In this document: piece after piece, positions 45,601-57,800 of the stretch
Layout of the letters: each line of letters begins with the position of its first letter
How positions within the stretch are numbered: the first letter of the stretch is position 1
Source of the DNA: Theristus sp. LFF4_11
Taxonomy: Eukaryota; Nematoda; Chromadorea; Monhysterida; Xyalidae
NCBI GenBank assembly: GCA_030248135.1
Contig: JASANC010003824.1
Span: 30,206-94,205, forward strand
DNA: 64,000 bases
Reading direction: 5' to 3'
The notes under the pieces: model-generated
What the model was told of the DNA's origin: nothing
The model's input: only the letters and a program-made list of their open reading frames with translations
Databases searched by the model: none
Made by a program: the position numbers and the translations under genes

Positions 45601-47759
45601 CTTCCCGAGCAACCCCCGCCGTTCTTTCGGTCACCGTTTCAGTGTCCCTCTGTCGTCTGTACCTGACGTTCGCACGTCGCGCCGCGGAGTCTCGCGAGAC
45701 GGCGTTGCACGATCAACGATGGTTCATGCTGTTGGACACACTGCTCTCGTTGCCAGTCGAGGTGATCAGAGGCAACGCAGGTTGGTGCTAAGGAGATTTC
45801 CTAGCTTGCGGCTGTGTTTAGGTACAGTTCTGTTTCTATACGAGTGAGTTCCCATCGGAAACTTGCACGCTTTTCATTGCGATTCGTTCGTACAGTCGAA
45901 CTCAAAATTATAGGGAATCAGCGTCCACGTGATGCATGCTTTCTGTGCAGAAATCGCCTGTTGGGGGCGGAGTTTGGTTTGCACAGAAAAAATGCACGCA
46001 CGTGACCACCAACCAGTCAGCTGAATCTCTATAATTTAGAGTTCGACTGTAAATTTACAGTTTTTTTTCTCCAGAAACTCGCACACTAATCAGCGACGTC
46101 GTGCATGTCATGGTGAACTTCGTCGCAGCCGACGTCGTGCTGGATCGATTGTTTGCGGTTGGTTCGAAATGGGTATGCCACTAAACCGAATGGAACTGTT
46201 TGAAACTAGTGAAACGACACAACAACACTCACGTTGATTGGTTGTATTGTACCATCAAGCATCCTTGCCACCAATCACCGTACTAAAGTTTTTTTAGTTT
46301 CCTGAACTCATTTTCAGCACAATTCCTTCAGCAAATGTGCGTACTCGGAGCATCGCGACCTGATCATGAACATTGTGCACGGATACGAGTATAAAGAGGT
46401 CCGGTTTGTTCGGAATGTTGACTCAACTAGATCATTGAGTTTATTTAGATCGGGTCTGCTTTTTTATTCATAATTTGTGAAAAAGCGGCTTTGCGTTTGT
46501 TTGACTGGCCACTATTTGAATGCCTTGATAGGTTGATTGATAAAAACCGGGTTTTCACGTTTTTCAATTATCAAATTTCTGTTTCGATTGTGAAAACACG
46601 TTTCGAAAGACCGTTTCCATCGCCTGATGATGACACCAACTGTCGACTGTTCCACTCAGGTGCTATTCGCCCAAGTGATCAGCTGCATCAACCGTGAGAC
46701 GATGCAGGCGCTCGCAGCGGCCGTGGCAGCGGAGCAACGCGGCTTCCGCTTGTTGCTGCCGTTTCAGTGTTCGATCTGTTTGGATGCGATCAGTTTTGCG
46801 GCCACGATTCCAGGCGATTCGAATTCACCTGCCGGCTCTGAGGGACGAAAGCCACCGCTGAGACACAGTCGCGCGTATCGGTTAGTTTTTTTTGGTTTTT
46901 TTATCTCAAGTGGTTTAAGAGGGGCACGTCACTGATGAGGCCACCCCTTTTTGGCCGAAATGCAGAAAAAACCATCCTGCAACTAGGTTGATTTCTGGTT
47001 TCTCACGTACTAATTGGCTGAGGGATGGCCAATCAGCGCGACGCACTCAAATAATAGTGAATCAGCCAGCAGTTACGGATCACGGTGCAACCATTCATTT
47101 CAGTTGCGGTCATCTTAGTCACACTCAGTGCGTGCAGTCGACGCCCTTGAAAACTCAGGCTGAGTGTCCTGCCGCGGTGCACCGCTCAGCAACCGACCGT
47201 TCGGCGATTGCACACGGAGAGCGGACAATGGCGCAGAGGGTAAGTTTGGTTTTTTTTTTTCAAACGAGTTTGACGTTATCGCGCGCTTTGATCATGGCTG
47301 TTTATTATTCAAAAGCGTTGCCGTGAATTGCCCTCAATTAAACGGAACACTAAACCAACCGACTGGTTCCCTTAAAGGTAGAGCGAAAAAATGTCTACGA
47401 TCTTCGACGCAGTCCCAATGCTGTAGCAAGAAGGTTCACCAAGATGGTTCCGGACCCTTTGAACTCGAACAACCAACACCAACGATGCGCATTGCCATCG
47501 TGGGAACCAAAAAAACGTTTTTTTTGAAACCGTCAAATATACGTTTCCTCAGACGCCAACAGCCGCCACCGACGTGTCACAGTCGCGTCTCGTGACGCCG
47601 GCGTTGTCCATAAGACGTCATTCTCTGACCAGAGTCGCTGGCAACGCTGAGCAGCGTCGGCGAGACTCGGCCGGTTTCGGTATTGACGATGCCGAGAGTC
47701 TGTTCGAACGGCCAACGTTTGCGCTCTGCACACGGCCGCAACGACGACGACAGTTGTGA
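33647..47759 (+). CDS. VPS8: VPS8-like subunit of the CORVET endosomal tethering complex
   Basis: VPS8 is the Rab5-binding CORVET subunit for early-endosome fusion. About 34 exons give roughly 1,600 codons. Well-phased exons include 33647-33793, 34179-34345, 34905-35008, 35249-35451, 36514-36641, 37981-38163, 38778-38927, 39307-39438, 39733-39920, 40397-40579, 40830-40922, 41456-41553, 42170-42258, 43638-43851, 44192-44334, 44620-44893, 45643-45780, 46075-46172 and 46660-46880. Order: acidic N-terminus; WD/beta-propeller region (MLAVGMSHGAVLLFDL, VINDSGGSVYVL, GEVCAIEPL); the conserved LATGGNVSPALALLADKACY; the solenoid (RGLFLECLEDRLL, YPYLRLLLHFDTREFLNV, YLYCERRQFDKLIECYL); and a C-terminal RING (CSICLDA...FSCGHLSHTQC). 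The final RING Cys pair is not obvious. Exons 2, 6 and 32-34 have uncertain edges, and the stop could be at 47650 if another acceptor is used. Confidence 0.92.
35988..36165. repeat. Dispersed repeat 'GCGACTGAA', copy 2
   Basis: It starts tctgcgactgaatacgttcgcagacg and ends ctatgcgcgcattgagtc. Both ends and the spacing match 58588-58775. It lies in a VPS8 intron; no terminal inverted repeat was found. Confidence 0.6.
36246..36362 (+). repeat. Simple repeats (TG)n and (GATT)n
   Basis: There is a short GT run at about 36250-36264 and six tandem GATT units at about 36339-36362, both in a VPS8 intron. Confidence 0.85.
37427..37613 (+). repeat. Tandem duplication of about 93 bp
   Basis: Both copies run aaattgagtctctcgctagcagtc ... 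ttttcgcaggttgctgtattctgcaac. They differ at scattered positions and each carries an acceptor-like TTTTCGCAG. The duplication lies in the VPS8 intron after the large 37.1-kb exon. Confidence 0.85.
37763..37917. mobile_element. Palindromic MITE, family 1
   Basis: GGTCGAACTCTATAAATTAT at 37763 pairs with ATAATTTTCGTTCGACTGTA at the right end. The core has GCATGCTTTCTATGCA and CTCCGCCCCC. The right arm has lost the intact CCAATCAGC (CAACGACTCAGCTGATT). Confidence 0.78.
39127..39250 (+). repeat. Tandem duplication with ATAACCAAAAAACCCAACAA
   Basis: The block tataaccaaaaaacccaacaatt followed by ttcacttc occurs twice about 70 bases apart in a VPS8 intron. Confidence 0.75.
40205..40292. mobile_element. 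Partial family 1 MITE (right half)
   Basis: Only one arm is present: GCACAGAATGCTGCATCACG, then aatcagctagttg-tatatg-tca and AGTTAAGACTGTA. The left arm is missing or replaced. Confidence 0.55.
42948..43010. repeat. Micro-hairpin of the CCAATCAGC type
   Basis: CACGCTGATTGGC at 42955 is answered by GCCAATCAGCGCGTG at 42992, with a 25-30 base loop. It is the cleanest of several such short inverted pairs in VPS8 introns; others are at 35503/35533, 35624/35664, 45164/45189 and 46233/46271. Confidence 0.8.
44957..45103. mobile_element. Palindromic MITE, family 1
   Basis: AGTCCAACTCTATAACATGTCC on the left faces TCTGATTGAGAGTTAGACAA on the right. The core has GCGTGCTTTCTATGCATG and CTCCGCCCCC. 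It lies in a VPS8 intron. Confidence 0.75.
45893..46052. mobile_element. Palindromic MITE, family 1
   Basis: The outer arms are TACAGTCGAACTCAAAATTA and TAATTTAGAGTTCGACTGTA. The core has GATGCATGCTTTCTGTGCAG and GGCGGAGTTTGGTTTGCAC. TA dinucleotides flank the CAGTCGAACTC ends. Confidence 0.88.
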
Positions 47760-47790
47760 GCACTGCTGCGGAAAAGCTGATGCAATTATG

Positions 47791-47964
47791 CAGTCGAACT
47801 CGAAATTGTATCATAGGGAATTAGGTGATTGGCTGGGATTACGGTATGCATGCTTTCGGTGCAGGCATTGCTGTGGGGGCGGAGCTTGGTGTGCACAGAA
47901 CGCATGTATGCATGTGACCATCAACCAGTCAGCTGATTCCCTACAATTTAGAGTTCGACTGTAG
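47791..47964. mobile_element. Palindromic MITE, family 1, just after the VPS8 stop
   Basis: GCAGTCGAACTCGAAATTGT pairs with ACAATTTAGAGTTCGACTGT. The core has GGTATGCATGCTTTCGGTGC and GGGGGCGGAGCTTGG. It lies in the VPS8 3' flank, within 40 bases of the stop. Confidence 0.85.
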
Positions 47965-48811
47965 ACGATTGAACTCATCGAACGGGATTCATTGTGTGTG
48001 ATTGCAAGTGTTTGTGAGTTTCGCTGTTTTGTTGTTGTTCAAAAGTTGTATTTAGTGAACTTCTTTCATGTTTTTAAAACTTTTTCGTTCTTTCGATTAT
48101 CGAGTGCATAATTAACTTTTGCCTATTTGTCTTGTTATTTTTCTGGATTTGGAGGACTATTTTAACAGTTTGTGAACTTTTAGTTTCGGTCTTGTCGACG
48201 TTTCTGTACATCAGACGAGAAACATATCAGTTTTCTTGGTGAATGTACACCTTGTTTATGCGTTGCATTGTGTTATTTATTTATGTACCTGTGATATTCC
48301 TGAATTCCGCACCGAAATTGTTCGATAGAATCAAATTACCATATCACAAGCCATATCTAACCATGTAATTTTGTTCAACTGTGCAACAACTTCTCTATGG
48401 TCTTGAAATGTTTATACATCTCATAAAAAAAGTACATTTTCCACAAGAAAAACTTTTTTTGGACAGTAGTTTTGTCAGTGAAAACAAAACATTAAATCAG
48501 TCAAAGCAACGTAAAAAGGCGTCACGTTTCAAAATAAAACTACCATACACGAACTTAAAATGAATCAACGCACTGAGTGTCACAACTGGACCAATCAGTG
48601 ACCGACAATACTTTTAATCACTGTTGATCTGGATAGAAACCGGGTTAAAAAGACGCCACACAACACTGACGGAAAAGTGCTCTTTTTGTATTCGTCAACG
48701 AAACAAACATTTTTTGTACCAAGCAACCGCGCTAATTTCTTCCAAGTTTGCTGTTTTTGTTTTCTGTGTTTCCGTACTAACAAACGTGTCATCATCCGCC
48801 CCCCCCCCCAT
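47965..48811. other. Spacer between VPS8 and the ABCA gene
   Basis: The spacer is AT-rich with short open frames only. It holds a C-run (48801-48809) immediately before the ABCA start codon. No other feature was seen. Confidence 0.45.
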
Positions 48812-51800
48812 ATGGCCTTCTGTCGACAGCTGCTGTTGCTGCTGCAGAAGCACGCCATCGTGCAGCTGAAGTCGCCCGTGTTCACGGCGTTCGAGTTTCT
48901 GCCGTCGATTGCGCTTGTCATCGTCGTCGTCGCGATCATGAGCCCGTCGGCGCCGAATGAGGTACAGTATATTGTAACGTTGGTGTAATCGACTGTCAGT
49001 CGGTGTACTCTTTGTTATACCGTCTAACTCGAAAGCAAATCCAAACTAGCTGCTGATCACGCGATACGTGCACTTGCACACGATGCATTGGCGTCATCAA
49101 CCAACTAGCTAGTTGGATATGTTATGGAGTTGTATAGCAACCAATCAAGCTGGAGACTAGTAGTCGTAAACAAGCGCACCCACGGCACAACACCGCGGCA
49201 TGCCGTGCCGTTTGTGATGTGTGTGCAAGGTCTGCAGAAAAAATGCTTCACAGAGGAATATGACAAGTATCAAAACACATGCACAAATTTGGAGCGGAAG
49301 CGCTCACGCTCAAACCGAACGAACCTTCAGTTTGGTCGATCCATTTGTGAATGGTGTGAAACAGACTGAAAATGCCTGTTCGTGACAAGCGGGCGTTCGA
49401 CGCAGATGATGTTCTTTTCTGAATAATAAATACACAAAAAAATATTTTACTCAGTGAAGTGTGTGAAAGACTTTTACAGCCGGACGAGAAGTACCCGAGC
49501 ACCATGGAGATCCAAGACAAAAAGCTCATTTGTCCATTCTCGGTGCTTCATTTGAACGCTGACGATGATCACCGCCAATATCGACCACAACAAATATTTT
49601 TCGCGCCAAGTTCCAACCAATGGGTGCAAAACGTCATGAAAAACTTGCCGAACGTCGACAAGCGATTCAGAAAAAACGACATCAGTAAGCTCACTTCGTC
49701 ACCCCACCCCAGTGAGTAAAAGTCGGTAACGTCTGACGGTTGTTCGCGGCCACGGCCCACGGTCGCTCTCGGCCATCGGGCATTTGCGGTGCTCGGTCGC
49801 TAGCAGTTCACGAACGTTCGCGACCGTTGGTCGTTCCCGGCCCACGGCCGTTCACGGCCCACGGTCAATCGCGCCCACGGTCGTTCTCGACTTACGGTCG
49901 TTCACGCCGATGGTCGTTCACGGCCCACGGTCAATCGCGCCCACGGTCGTTCTCGACTTTACGGTCGTTCACGCCCACGGTCGTTCTCGGCTTACGGTCA
50001 TTCACGGCCCACAGTCGTTCACGGCCCACGGTCGTTCGCGCCCACGGTCGTTCTCGGCCCACGGTCGTTTTCGGCTTACGGTCGTTCACGGCCCATGGTC
50101 GTTCACGGCCCACGGTCGTTTTCGGCTTACGGTCGTTCACGGCCCATGGTCGTTCACGGCCCATGGTCGTTCACGCCCACGGTCGTTCTCGGCTTACAGT
50201 CATTCACGGCCCACGGTCGTCCGCGCCCACGGTCGTTCTCGGCCCACGGTCGTTCTCAGCTTACGGTCGTTCACGGCCCATGGTCGTTCACGCCCACGGT
50301 CGTTCTCGGCTTACAGTCATTCACGGCCCACAGTCGTTCACGGCCCACGGTCGTTCGCGCCCACGGTCGTTCACGCCCACAGTCGTTCACGGCCCACGGT
50401 CGTTCGCGCCCACGGTCGTTCACGCCCACGGTCGTTCGCGCCCACGGTCGTTCACGCCCACGGTCGTTCTCGGCTTACAGTCATTCACGGCCCACGGTCG
50501 TTCTCGGCCCACGGTCGTTCTCGGCTTACAGTCATTCACGGTCCACGGTCGTTCGCGCCCATGGTCGTTCTCGGCCCACGGTCGTTCTCGGCCCACGGTC
50601 GTTCTCGGCTTACAGTCATTCACGGCCCACGGTCGTTCGCGCCCACGGTCGTTCACGGCCACAGTTGTTCTCGGCTTGCGGTCGTTCACGGCCCACGGTT
50701 GTTCTCGGCCGTCTATCGTTCGCGGTGCTGTTTAGTCGTTCGTGATCCTCGGTTGTCCGTCTGCCCGGTTGATTGCGGACGATTACAGCCCTGAGTCATT
50801 AACTTTTAGGTTCAGATATGAGGTAATTAAAAAGTCACGCAAGAAAAAATGAACGTTTTGTTGAACCAGCACGATTGTTGCAGTTGGCTTCGCCACGGAA
50901 GATGATGCATGGAGCCACGCAAAACGCTGGCAGAGAAAACTGTGTCATCTTAAGAAGGAATCGTGTGAGCAGTACAACAAAATGTTTGGTCAGTTTCAAC
51001 AAAAAAATGCAAGAAAGGAAACAGCAAAAAATCATTGTGCCAGAGATCAAAATCACGCCGAAAAGATTGCATTAATTTATATACTTCTTAATTCGCTTCC
51101 TTATTTGCTGAAAGCATTGCAACGCATACATTACTCAGACTTGATATTGACCTGGCATTGACTAACAAAGTTTCATACTGCAACTAAAGTGGTGCAACTG
51201 TAAGTCACAGCCTCTATGACGAAATACCACAGTACTGGTAAACGCGCCCATTTCGCTTTCGCAGCAATCGTCGTTTTCGATGGTTTCCTGCCGAAAGTCG
51301 AATATCGAATTCGAATGACACGATTGTTCTACACCATCTATGAAAAAGCATTTATGACATTGGGAGAAGAACCATACGCATTGGAAGGTGGTAGTACTGG
51401 GGGAAGCAAGGGCAACTGGGAGAAGATCAGTCATGTGTGGGATCGGTAAACGTCTGTTGTTGTTTTCATTGTATTTCTGTTTTGTTTTTGCTGAAAAAAA
51501 AATATTGTAAAGTTGATCGTATTTATTTGAGTTGTGTTTGATACAAAAACTTACGTTGAAATCGCAATTGTATGAGGCCAAAACAAAACAAAATGCAAAC
51601 ATCATCATCAAAAATGTTTTTTCTTTGCAGAAAATTCGCAAAAATTATAGGACCAACAACGACGAATGGTGGTGGTGGGACAACTGGTTCAGATTTGAAC
51701 ACTCGAACTTTTCCATTCGCTTTGACTCAACCTTTCCGCCAAAAATGTACTGCCAACCGCAGCTACCGAACTACCACACCGATCAGTTGTTTCCCGTCGA

Positions 51801-54800
51801 GCATGAGTGGGAGAAACTCCATCGATCCTGTAAATCATGGGTTTTGAACACACTCACACTCAGACAAAAGAGGATAATGACATTCTGTGCTACTGCAAAT
51901 AGCTACATAGATAGAGGGTGTCTGAAAAAAACTACAATTGGGGTAGAAAACGGTTTAGTCTTGAGTTTGGTTTTTATTAAAACGTTTCTAGGCCTGAAAT
52001 TTTAAAGAAAAGTTGAAGACATGTTTGCCGTTGATTTTGTTAAAAAAATAAAAATTTCATCAAAAAAACTGAGCACATGAACAATGTGCAGTAGTTTTTA
52101 CTTATTGTGTTGTTTAGGGCAGCATTTCCGGATTGACGAAAATATTAATAATAAAATACAACAGTTGTAATCATATTAGGTATTTTGTTGCACTATATTC
52201 TTGCATATTGCAGCATATTACAAACAAATCGGCTTTCTCGCGCTGCAACAAGCGATTGATCTGTCGATTGCGCACAAAACCACCGAAGACGCCGAAATAC
52301 GGAAATTGTTGGAGAACACTGAATTCGATTACACGCGTGCTCCGTTCATGACGGTGTACAACAGTAAAGGTTTGCATAGAGAAACAACACTTCGTCGACT
52401 GAGGAACCAAGTTTTGGCCACCAATAATGTGGCTTAATCGCAAAAAAAGTTGCCGTTTTGTCCAGCATTTTATCCAGCATTTGTTTTTTTCTAAAACTAA
52501 GTCAATAAGTGCAATTCAGTTTCACAGAGCCAAAGCAATACTGCCGCGCAGAGTCAGTCAATCAGTGAGTCAGCTGCATTCTAAGTTTCGTGCAGATGCA
52601 GAGCAGATAAGTTTCAGAAAAATGCCCAGAAATGCCTCTTTCTGGTTCACCTTACACATGCGTTTTTTCCGTACGGCTTCATGTTTAAAAGTATTGTGGA
52701 TTTATTCAAACGTGTCCCGACTAAAATGACGTCATTTGCTTTAAAAACGCCCGTTTGTCAAAGTACAGGCACTAAAATGAAAGTTTGGTGTGACTGATTC
52801 GATATTCATCGTTTGTTTGCGGGAAGAAATCGGCTAAACGGAAAGTCTGGTTTGCAGTGAACGGCAAGCGCATGTTTGGCGGCACATAACGTCATTTCAG
52901 TGGGACAGGTTTAAAAAATAAGTTATACATGTACGGTGGAGGTGGTCCTCTTTTTCTTTAACACAGGAAAGAAAAAATATTTTCCATCTGAAAGCGTTTT
53001 TTTGTTTCTTATGTGTCTGCACGGCTTTCTGCATCTGCACGGATAATTTACATTTTTTTGCCTTTGAATTAAAAAACAACATTTTTCAGGAACGACGCGA
53101 ACCGTGATGAGATTGCTATTGGTGTGCGCGTACCTATTGCCGTGCATTTACACTGCTCGAAATGTCGTTCGAGACAAAGAGTCGAATGCCAGAGTTAGTG
53201 ATACGATTGAAAGGCGATCGTTGATTTGTACATTGTCAACCAGAATACAATGTTCTTGCGAATTAAGCGGCATTCAAGATGCAGTATTTAGTGACGCGTA
53301 GCTGTGTTAAAACCTAGCTCCGCGGTCACTAAATACTGCTTCATGAATGCCCCTATACGTTGTTTTGCAAGAACGAAATTAAAAACACGCATTTTGATGA
53401 GCGCATTCATGAGGTTGAGATGATGCGCGTGTCAACACGACTGTTTTGTTTTCTTGAAAATTGCGCACTCACAGCAATTCATGCGCACCATGGGTCTATC
53501 AAACTCGGCGTTCTGGCTGTCGCATTTTGTTTGGGCGGTTGTGAAACTGACGCTCTTGACAGTGATACTTGCGATGTTGCTCCGTTTTCTCGTGTTCAAA
53601 AAAAGTGAGTGTTTTTTGGTTTGGATTAAAGTTTTAGTGCGTCTGTTACGCCTCATATGCATTGAGAAAGACATTCTTCGCTGACTACGACTGTTTTTTG
53701 GAAATGACCAAGCAAAATTTCATTGCTGCGTTTTGTTTTTCAAAGTTTCTTCTGTTAAATTGCACTGAAAAGTGTTGACAATTTTGTAAATGAAAAGTTG
53801 CCACGAAGTCGCTGTCTCAGAACAGGTGAACTCAATTTCAGTGCAGTTGGCAGCAAAATTTGCAGCTACGTTTTTTTTTCGACGTCATTTCAGCGCAACT
53901 GCCGCTGTTCAACAAGACCGACTTGTCCGTGCTATTGCTCTTCATGATGACTTACGTGGTCGCATTGATCTCGATTTCATTCTTCATTTCGACGATTTTC
54001 ACAAAAAGTGAATTGACAGGCAATGTGAAACAACTTATTCGCAATCTTCTTCCTTTTTTAAAGTTTTTTGTACATGTATGTTCCTATAAACATACATTTG
54101 TTTAAAAATCTGTCCTTGTTTCGGAGAACGCAGCGGTCGCAAAAAAAGACGGGACGGGATCGGAGCTGCAAAGAAACATTTTCGGTTGCTTGACTTTACA
54201 CAGACGCGATACGTTGTTGCAAAGTTTCGCGTGTTCTATGGTGCAAAAAGTGACAGAGGCTTAAACCAGCCAACTTTACCACTCCAACAACAACACAAAA
54301 AAGGTTCGTGTGCAGCCTCGCGAGCAACGATTGTCGTGATCGTGTACTGGGTTTGCTCGGGCATTCCGGGGATGTTGATCGACGCGCGTACAGCCGACAC
54401 AACGACGTTGCTCTTAACGCTGCCTTGTTTGAACAGTTTGATCGGGCTGGCCGTCGATTTGCTGACGATGCTCGAGGAACAAGGTGAACCACGTGAATAC
54501 TGCAGTTGCATCGGTTCATTATATTTTTTATTAATTATCGCGCACCAGTTTTCGGAAACCATAAGGTACCGAACTCCGGTGGAAACGGGCAATAATACTG
54601 CCCCGAGCCCAATTTACCCTCGGCTCTGGAGGGAGCAGACCATTAGATGTTATTGGTCACTTTAGTTTCTCCATTATGTGTCTTGTGCACAGCGGGGTTC
54701 GAACTTTTCACCTACAGAACGGTAGTCTGAAGTCCTACACCTGCGCTACAGACGCGACATATTTACATCCAGATAGACTTTCAAAAGTATAACTGTAAAA

Positions 54801-57800
54801 CGAGCGACAGACGGTGGCTTTGAGTCGGTCAACAGTCAAAAAACTGCAACTTGCTCGCTTTTGCAGGCGAAGGCATCACGTGGTCGACACTGACCTGGCA
54901 GCTGTTGCCCATTGGTTCGCCGACATTGGCCGAGATTTTTGGCATGCTGGTGCTTTTCATTGTTATTTGTTTGCTCGCCACCTGGTACATTGACGCCGTG
55001 CTTCCGTCGGATGAATGTGCGCCGGAAAACCCGTTTTTCTTTTTAACGGTTGGTTTTTTTTGTTTGAATCCTTTTCAAAATTCTTCAGTCACAAGCTAAG
55101 GTGATGAGCAACAATCGGATGCGTGTGTGATTTGAGCGCGCTGATTATTGGTCCGCGACCAACACTGGCCGCTAGCTAGCTAGGACAGTAAAATTTGCGT
55201 CCCTTGTACAGTACAACTGTTTTGGGTTTCAACGTTTTAGCTTAGTTGCTTTAGTTTAGTTTAGTTGCTTTAGTTTAGTTTAGTTGCTTGCTAAATTTAG
55301 TTGTTACATTTTGTCAGTGAAACAAGCCAATTCAGGTGCTGTAGTTGAATTATTTTAAAAGAAGATGTTTTTTTCACAATTCAGAAGTCTTACTGGTGGA
55401 AATCGAAACCTGAGACGGAAGAAATCGACGGAGGCAGTACGGCTGGCGCAGCGATCGAACTGAAATCACTCACAAAGGTTGATGAAAAACGTTTGAAAAT
55501 TCTGTATTTGCAAAAGTGTTGGGCGGGCAAACATCAACGATGAAGCACATGAGCAGTATTTTTTCTGGTTTCGTTTGTTCTTGCATGGTTTTTTAAAAAT
55601 ATACAGTACACAAGGTCAATCGAACCAATAATGGAACCAGTGTTTCAATTTTTCTTTCTTCAACTTTGCAAGTTGTCAACAGTTCAGGTGTTCAAAGAAG
55701 GACTCTTCAAGTCGTCGCGGTTTACCGCTGTCGATCAGTTCAGTTTCACTGCGAAACCGAATCAACTGACGGTTCTGCTCGGGCACAACGGGGCTGGCAA
55801 ATCAACGACGCTCGCTATGTTGACCGGTTGGTTGGTTGGCTGGGCAGTTTTGTAGTTCAGAAAAGTGAGATGTTCAGAACGATGAACGCATTGCGGTAAA
55901 AGAGACGAAAGTGATTGTTTTACTAGCTTTGAGGCTGCACTTCTGGACTTTTATGGGTATGCAGCCAATCAGCTGAGCGGCAACGTTTGCCCCTTACAGG
56001 CATGATTGCTCCCACTTCCGGTACAGCGACGGTCGCCGGCTTTGATATTCGCAGGAAAATGTGCGAAATCCGAAAACGAATGAGTTTCTGTCCGCAATAC
56101 AGCTTCTATTTCAATCGACTTACGGTCACTGATCACCTGAAGTTCTTCTGTCGGGTGCGCGAAAGATGTTTTTTTTAAATATTCTGGTTTTTTTCATCTT
56201 TTTTGCATGCACAGTCAGTATGTAATTTGAAGGCTCTGAAACACGCAAGGAAAATTCACAATTCCCACCCTCAAATAGGAATATTCAGAAATATACACCA
56301 CCCGAAAACGCTAAAAACTTGTTTCCGCGCTTGTTCACAGTTTCTGCTAAAAAAACATCTCCACGCTTCGCTTTCTTACAGCTCAAAGGTGAAACCGTAG
56401 ATCAAGCTGAAATCAACTATTTGCTGAAGTTGCTGTCGCTGGAGGCGAAGGCGAAAGCGCGTGCTGAGACGCTCTCGGGTGGCCAGAAGCGAAAGCTGTC
56501 CATAGGTATTGCGTTGGTCGGAAAGTCGGAGGTCAGAAAAAAGAGTTATTTTTTATGTTTTTCGTTAAAAACTGTTTTATGATTGTTTTGCTAATTTTAA
56601 TAAGCCAACTAACAATAATAAGTCTCAGAAGTGCGTTTATTTTATTGTACGATTTCAGATTGTGCTTCTGGACGAACCGAGCAGCGGCGTCGACACGCAG
56701 ACGCGCCACGAGTTCTGGACGTTACTGAAGGAGGAGAAGACGAAACGGTTGGTCGCTGCTTACATGGTTTTCAAAGGTTGCATGTTTTTGACTGTGGAAC
56801 GCTGATTGGTTGGAGAATTGGTGACCAATCAGTGTTCTGATTCGCAATACTGAAATACACTGAAAAACCGCTATACCACCAATATCACATACAAGTTATA
56901 ACCGTTGCTTTTGTCATCGCAGCACCATTCTGCTGACGACGCACAACATGGAGGAAGCGGACGTCCTGGGAGACCACGTTGCAATCATGACCGGTGGAAA
57001 GTTGCACTGCGAGGGAACAAGCATGGCGTTGAAACGGAAATATGGTGACTTCTGAGTTGATTCGTTTTCTTTTTCATTTCGATTTTTGGAATGGAGATGC
57101 AGGCATCATCGGTGGAATTCGCGCGTCAGCCACTGAACGAATATCCCATTCTCATATGGCTGCGACCGCATTAAATCGCAGATAGCCAAAAAACAGCATC
57201 ACTTACGCTCTATCTCAAAACCATATCCAACGATTGGTTGATGCATGCATGACTTGCTGTGGAGGGGCGGAGTTTGGTTTGTACAGACTGCATGCATGCA
57301 CGAGACCGCCAACCAATCAGCGAGTTGGATATCGAGTTCGACTGTGTGTGTGTTGCACCTAATCCAAACCTGCAGGCGCTGGCTACCACGTGCACGTTCT
57401 GTATGACGATCAGGCGTCGCAGCGTCAATCGGCCAAACAGGCAACACTGGCGCTGATGCAGTCATTCTGTGGCGCGCAGGTGCAGACAAAGACTAAAGCG
57501 AGCAAAACGGAGACCGATTTTCTCGTGCCGTTGGAGTCGAGAGACCGGTGATAAAAACAACTGCAGAAAAATTTTGTTCCCCAGTCGTTCCCCGAATCAC
57601 ACCGAGTCAAGTTTGTTTTGCAATTCGCTTTATTTTCAGTTTCCCAGAGTTGTTCAACGCGCTGACGCGTCAGCAAAAACTGCTGCACATCAAATCGTAC
57701 GGCGTCTCCGTGACCACACTCGAAGAAGTGTTTCTCAAGTGAGTGAAGAAACTTTGCATCAGCATCCAGTCAGCGCATGATCATTATCAATCAGTGCATA

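Noticed and set aside
49737..50745. CRISPR-like array
   Set aside because: Repeats are adjacent with no unique spacers, and this is a eukaryotic genome.
49740..50794. Two 330-codon frames (RSRPTVV repeats)
   Set aside because: They are by-products of the 16-17 bp minisatellite inside an ABCA intron. Unit lengths are not multiples of three and no frame is favoured.
53600..54300. Extra ABCA exon at about 54134 ([12 protein letters not shown])
   Set aside because: Exon 53894-54007 joins directly in phase to 54316 ([15 protein letters not shown]), matching the family without the extra segment.
54690..54765. Functional tRNA gene on the minus strand
   Set aside because: Boxes A and B are present, but the anticodon stem has a mismatch and the T-stem does not pair. 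Called SINE-like instead.
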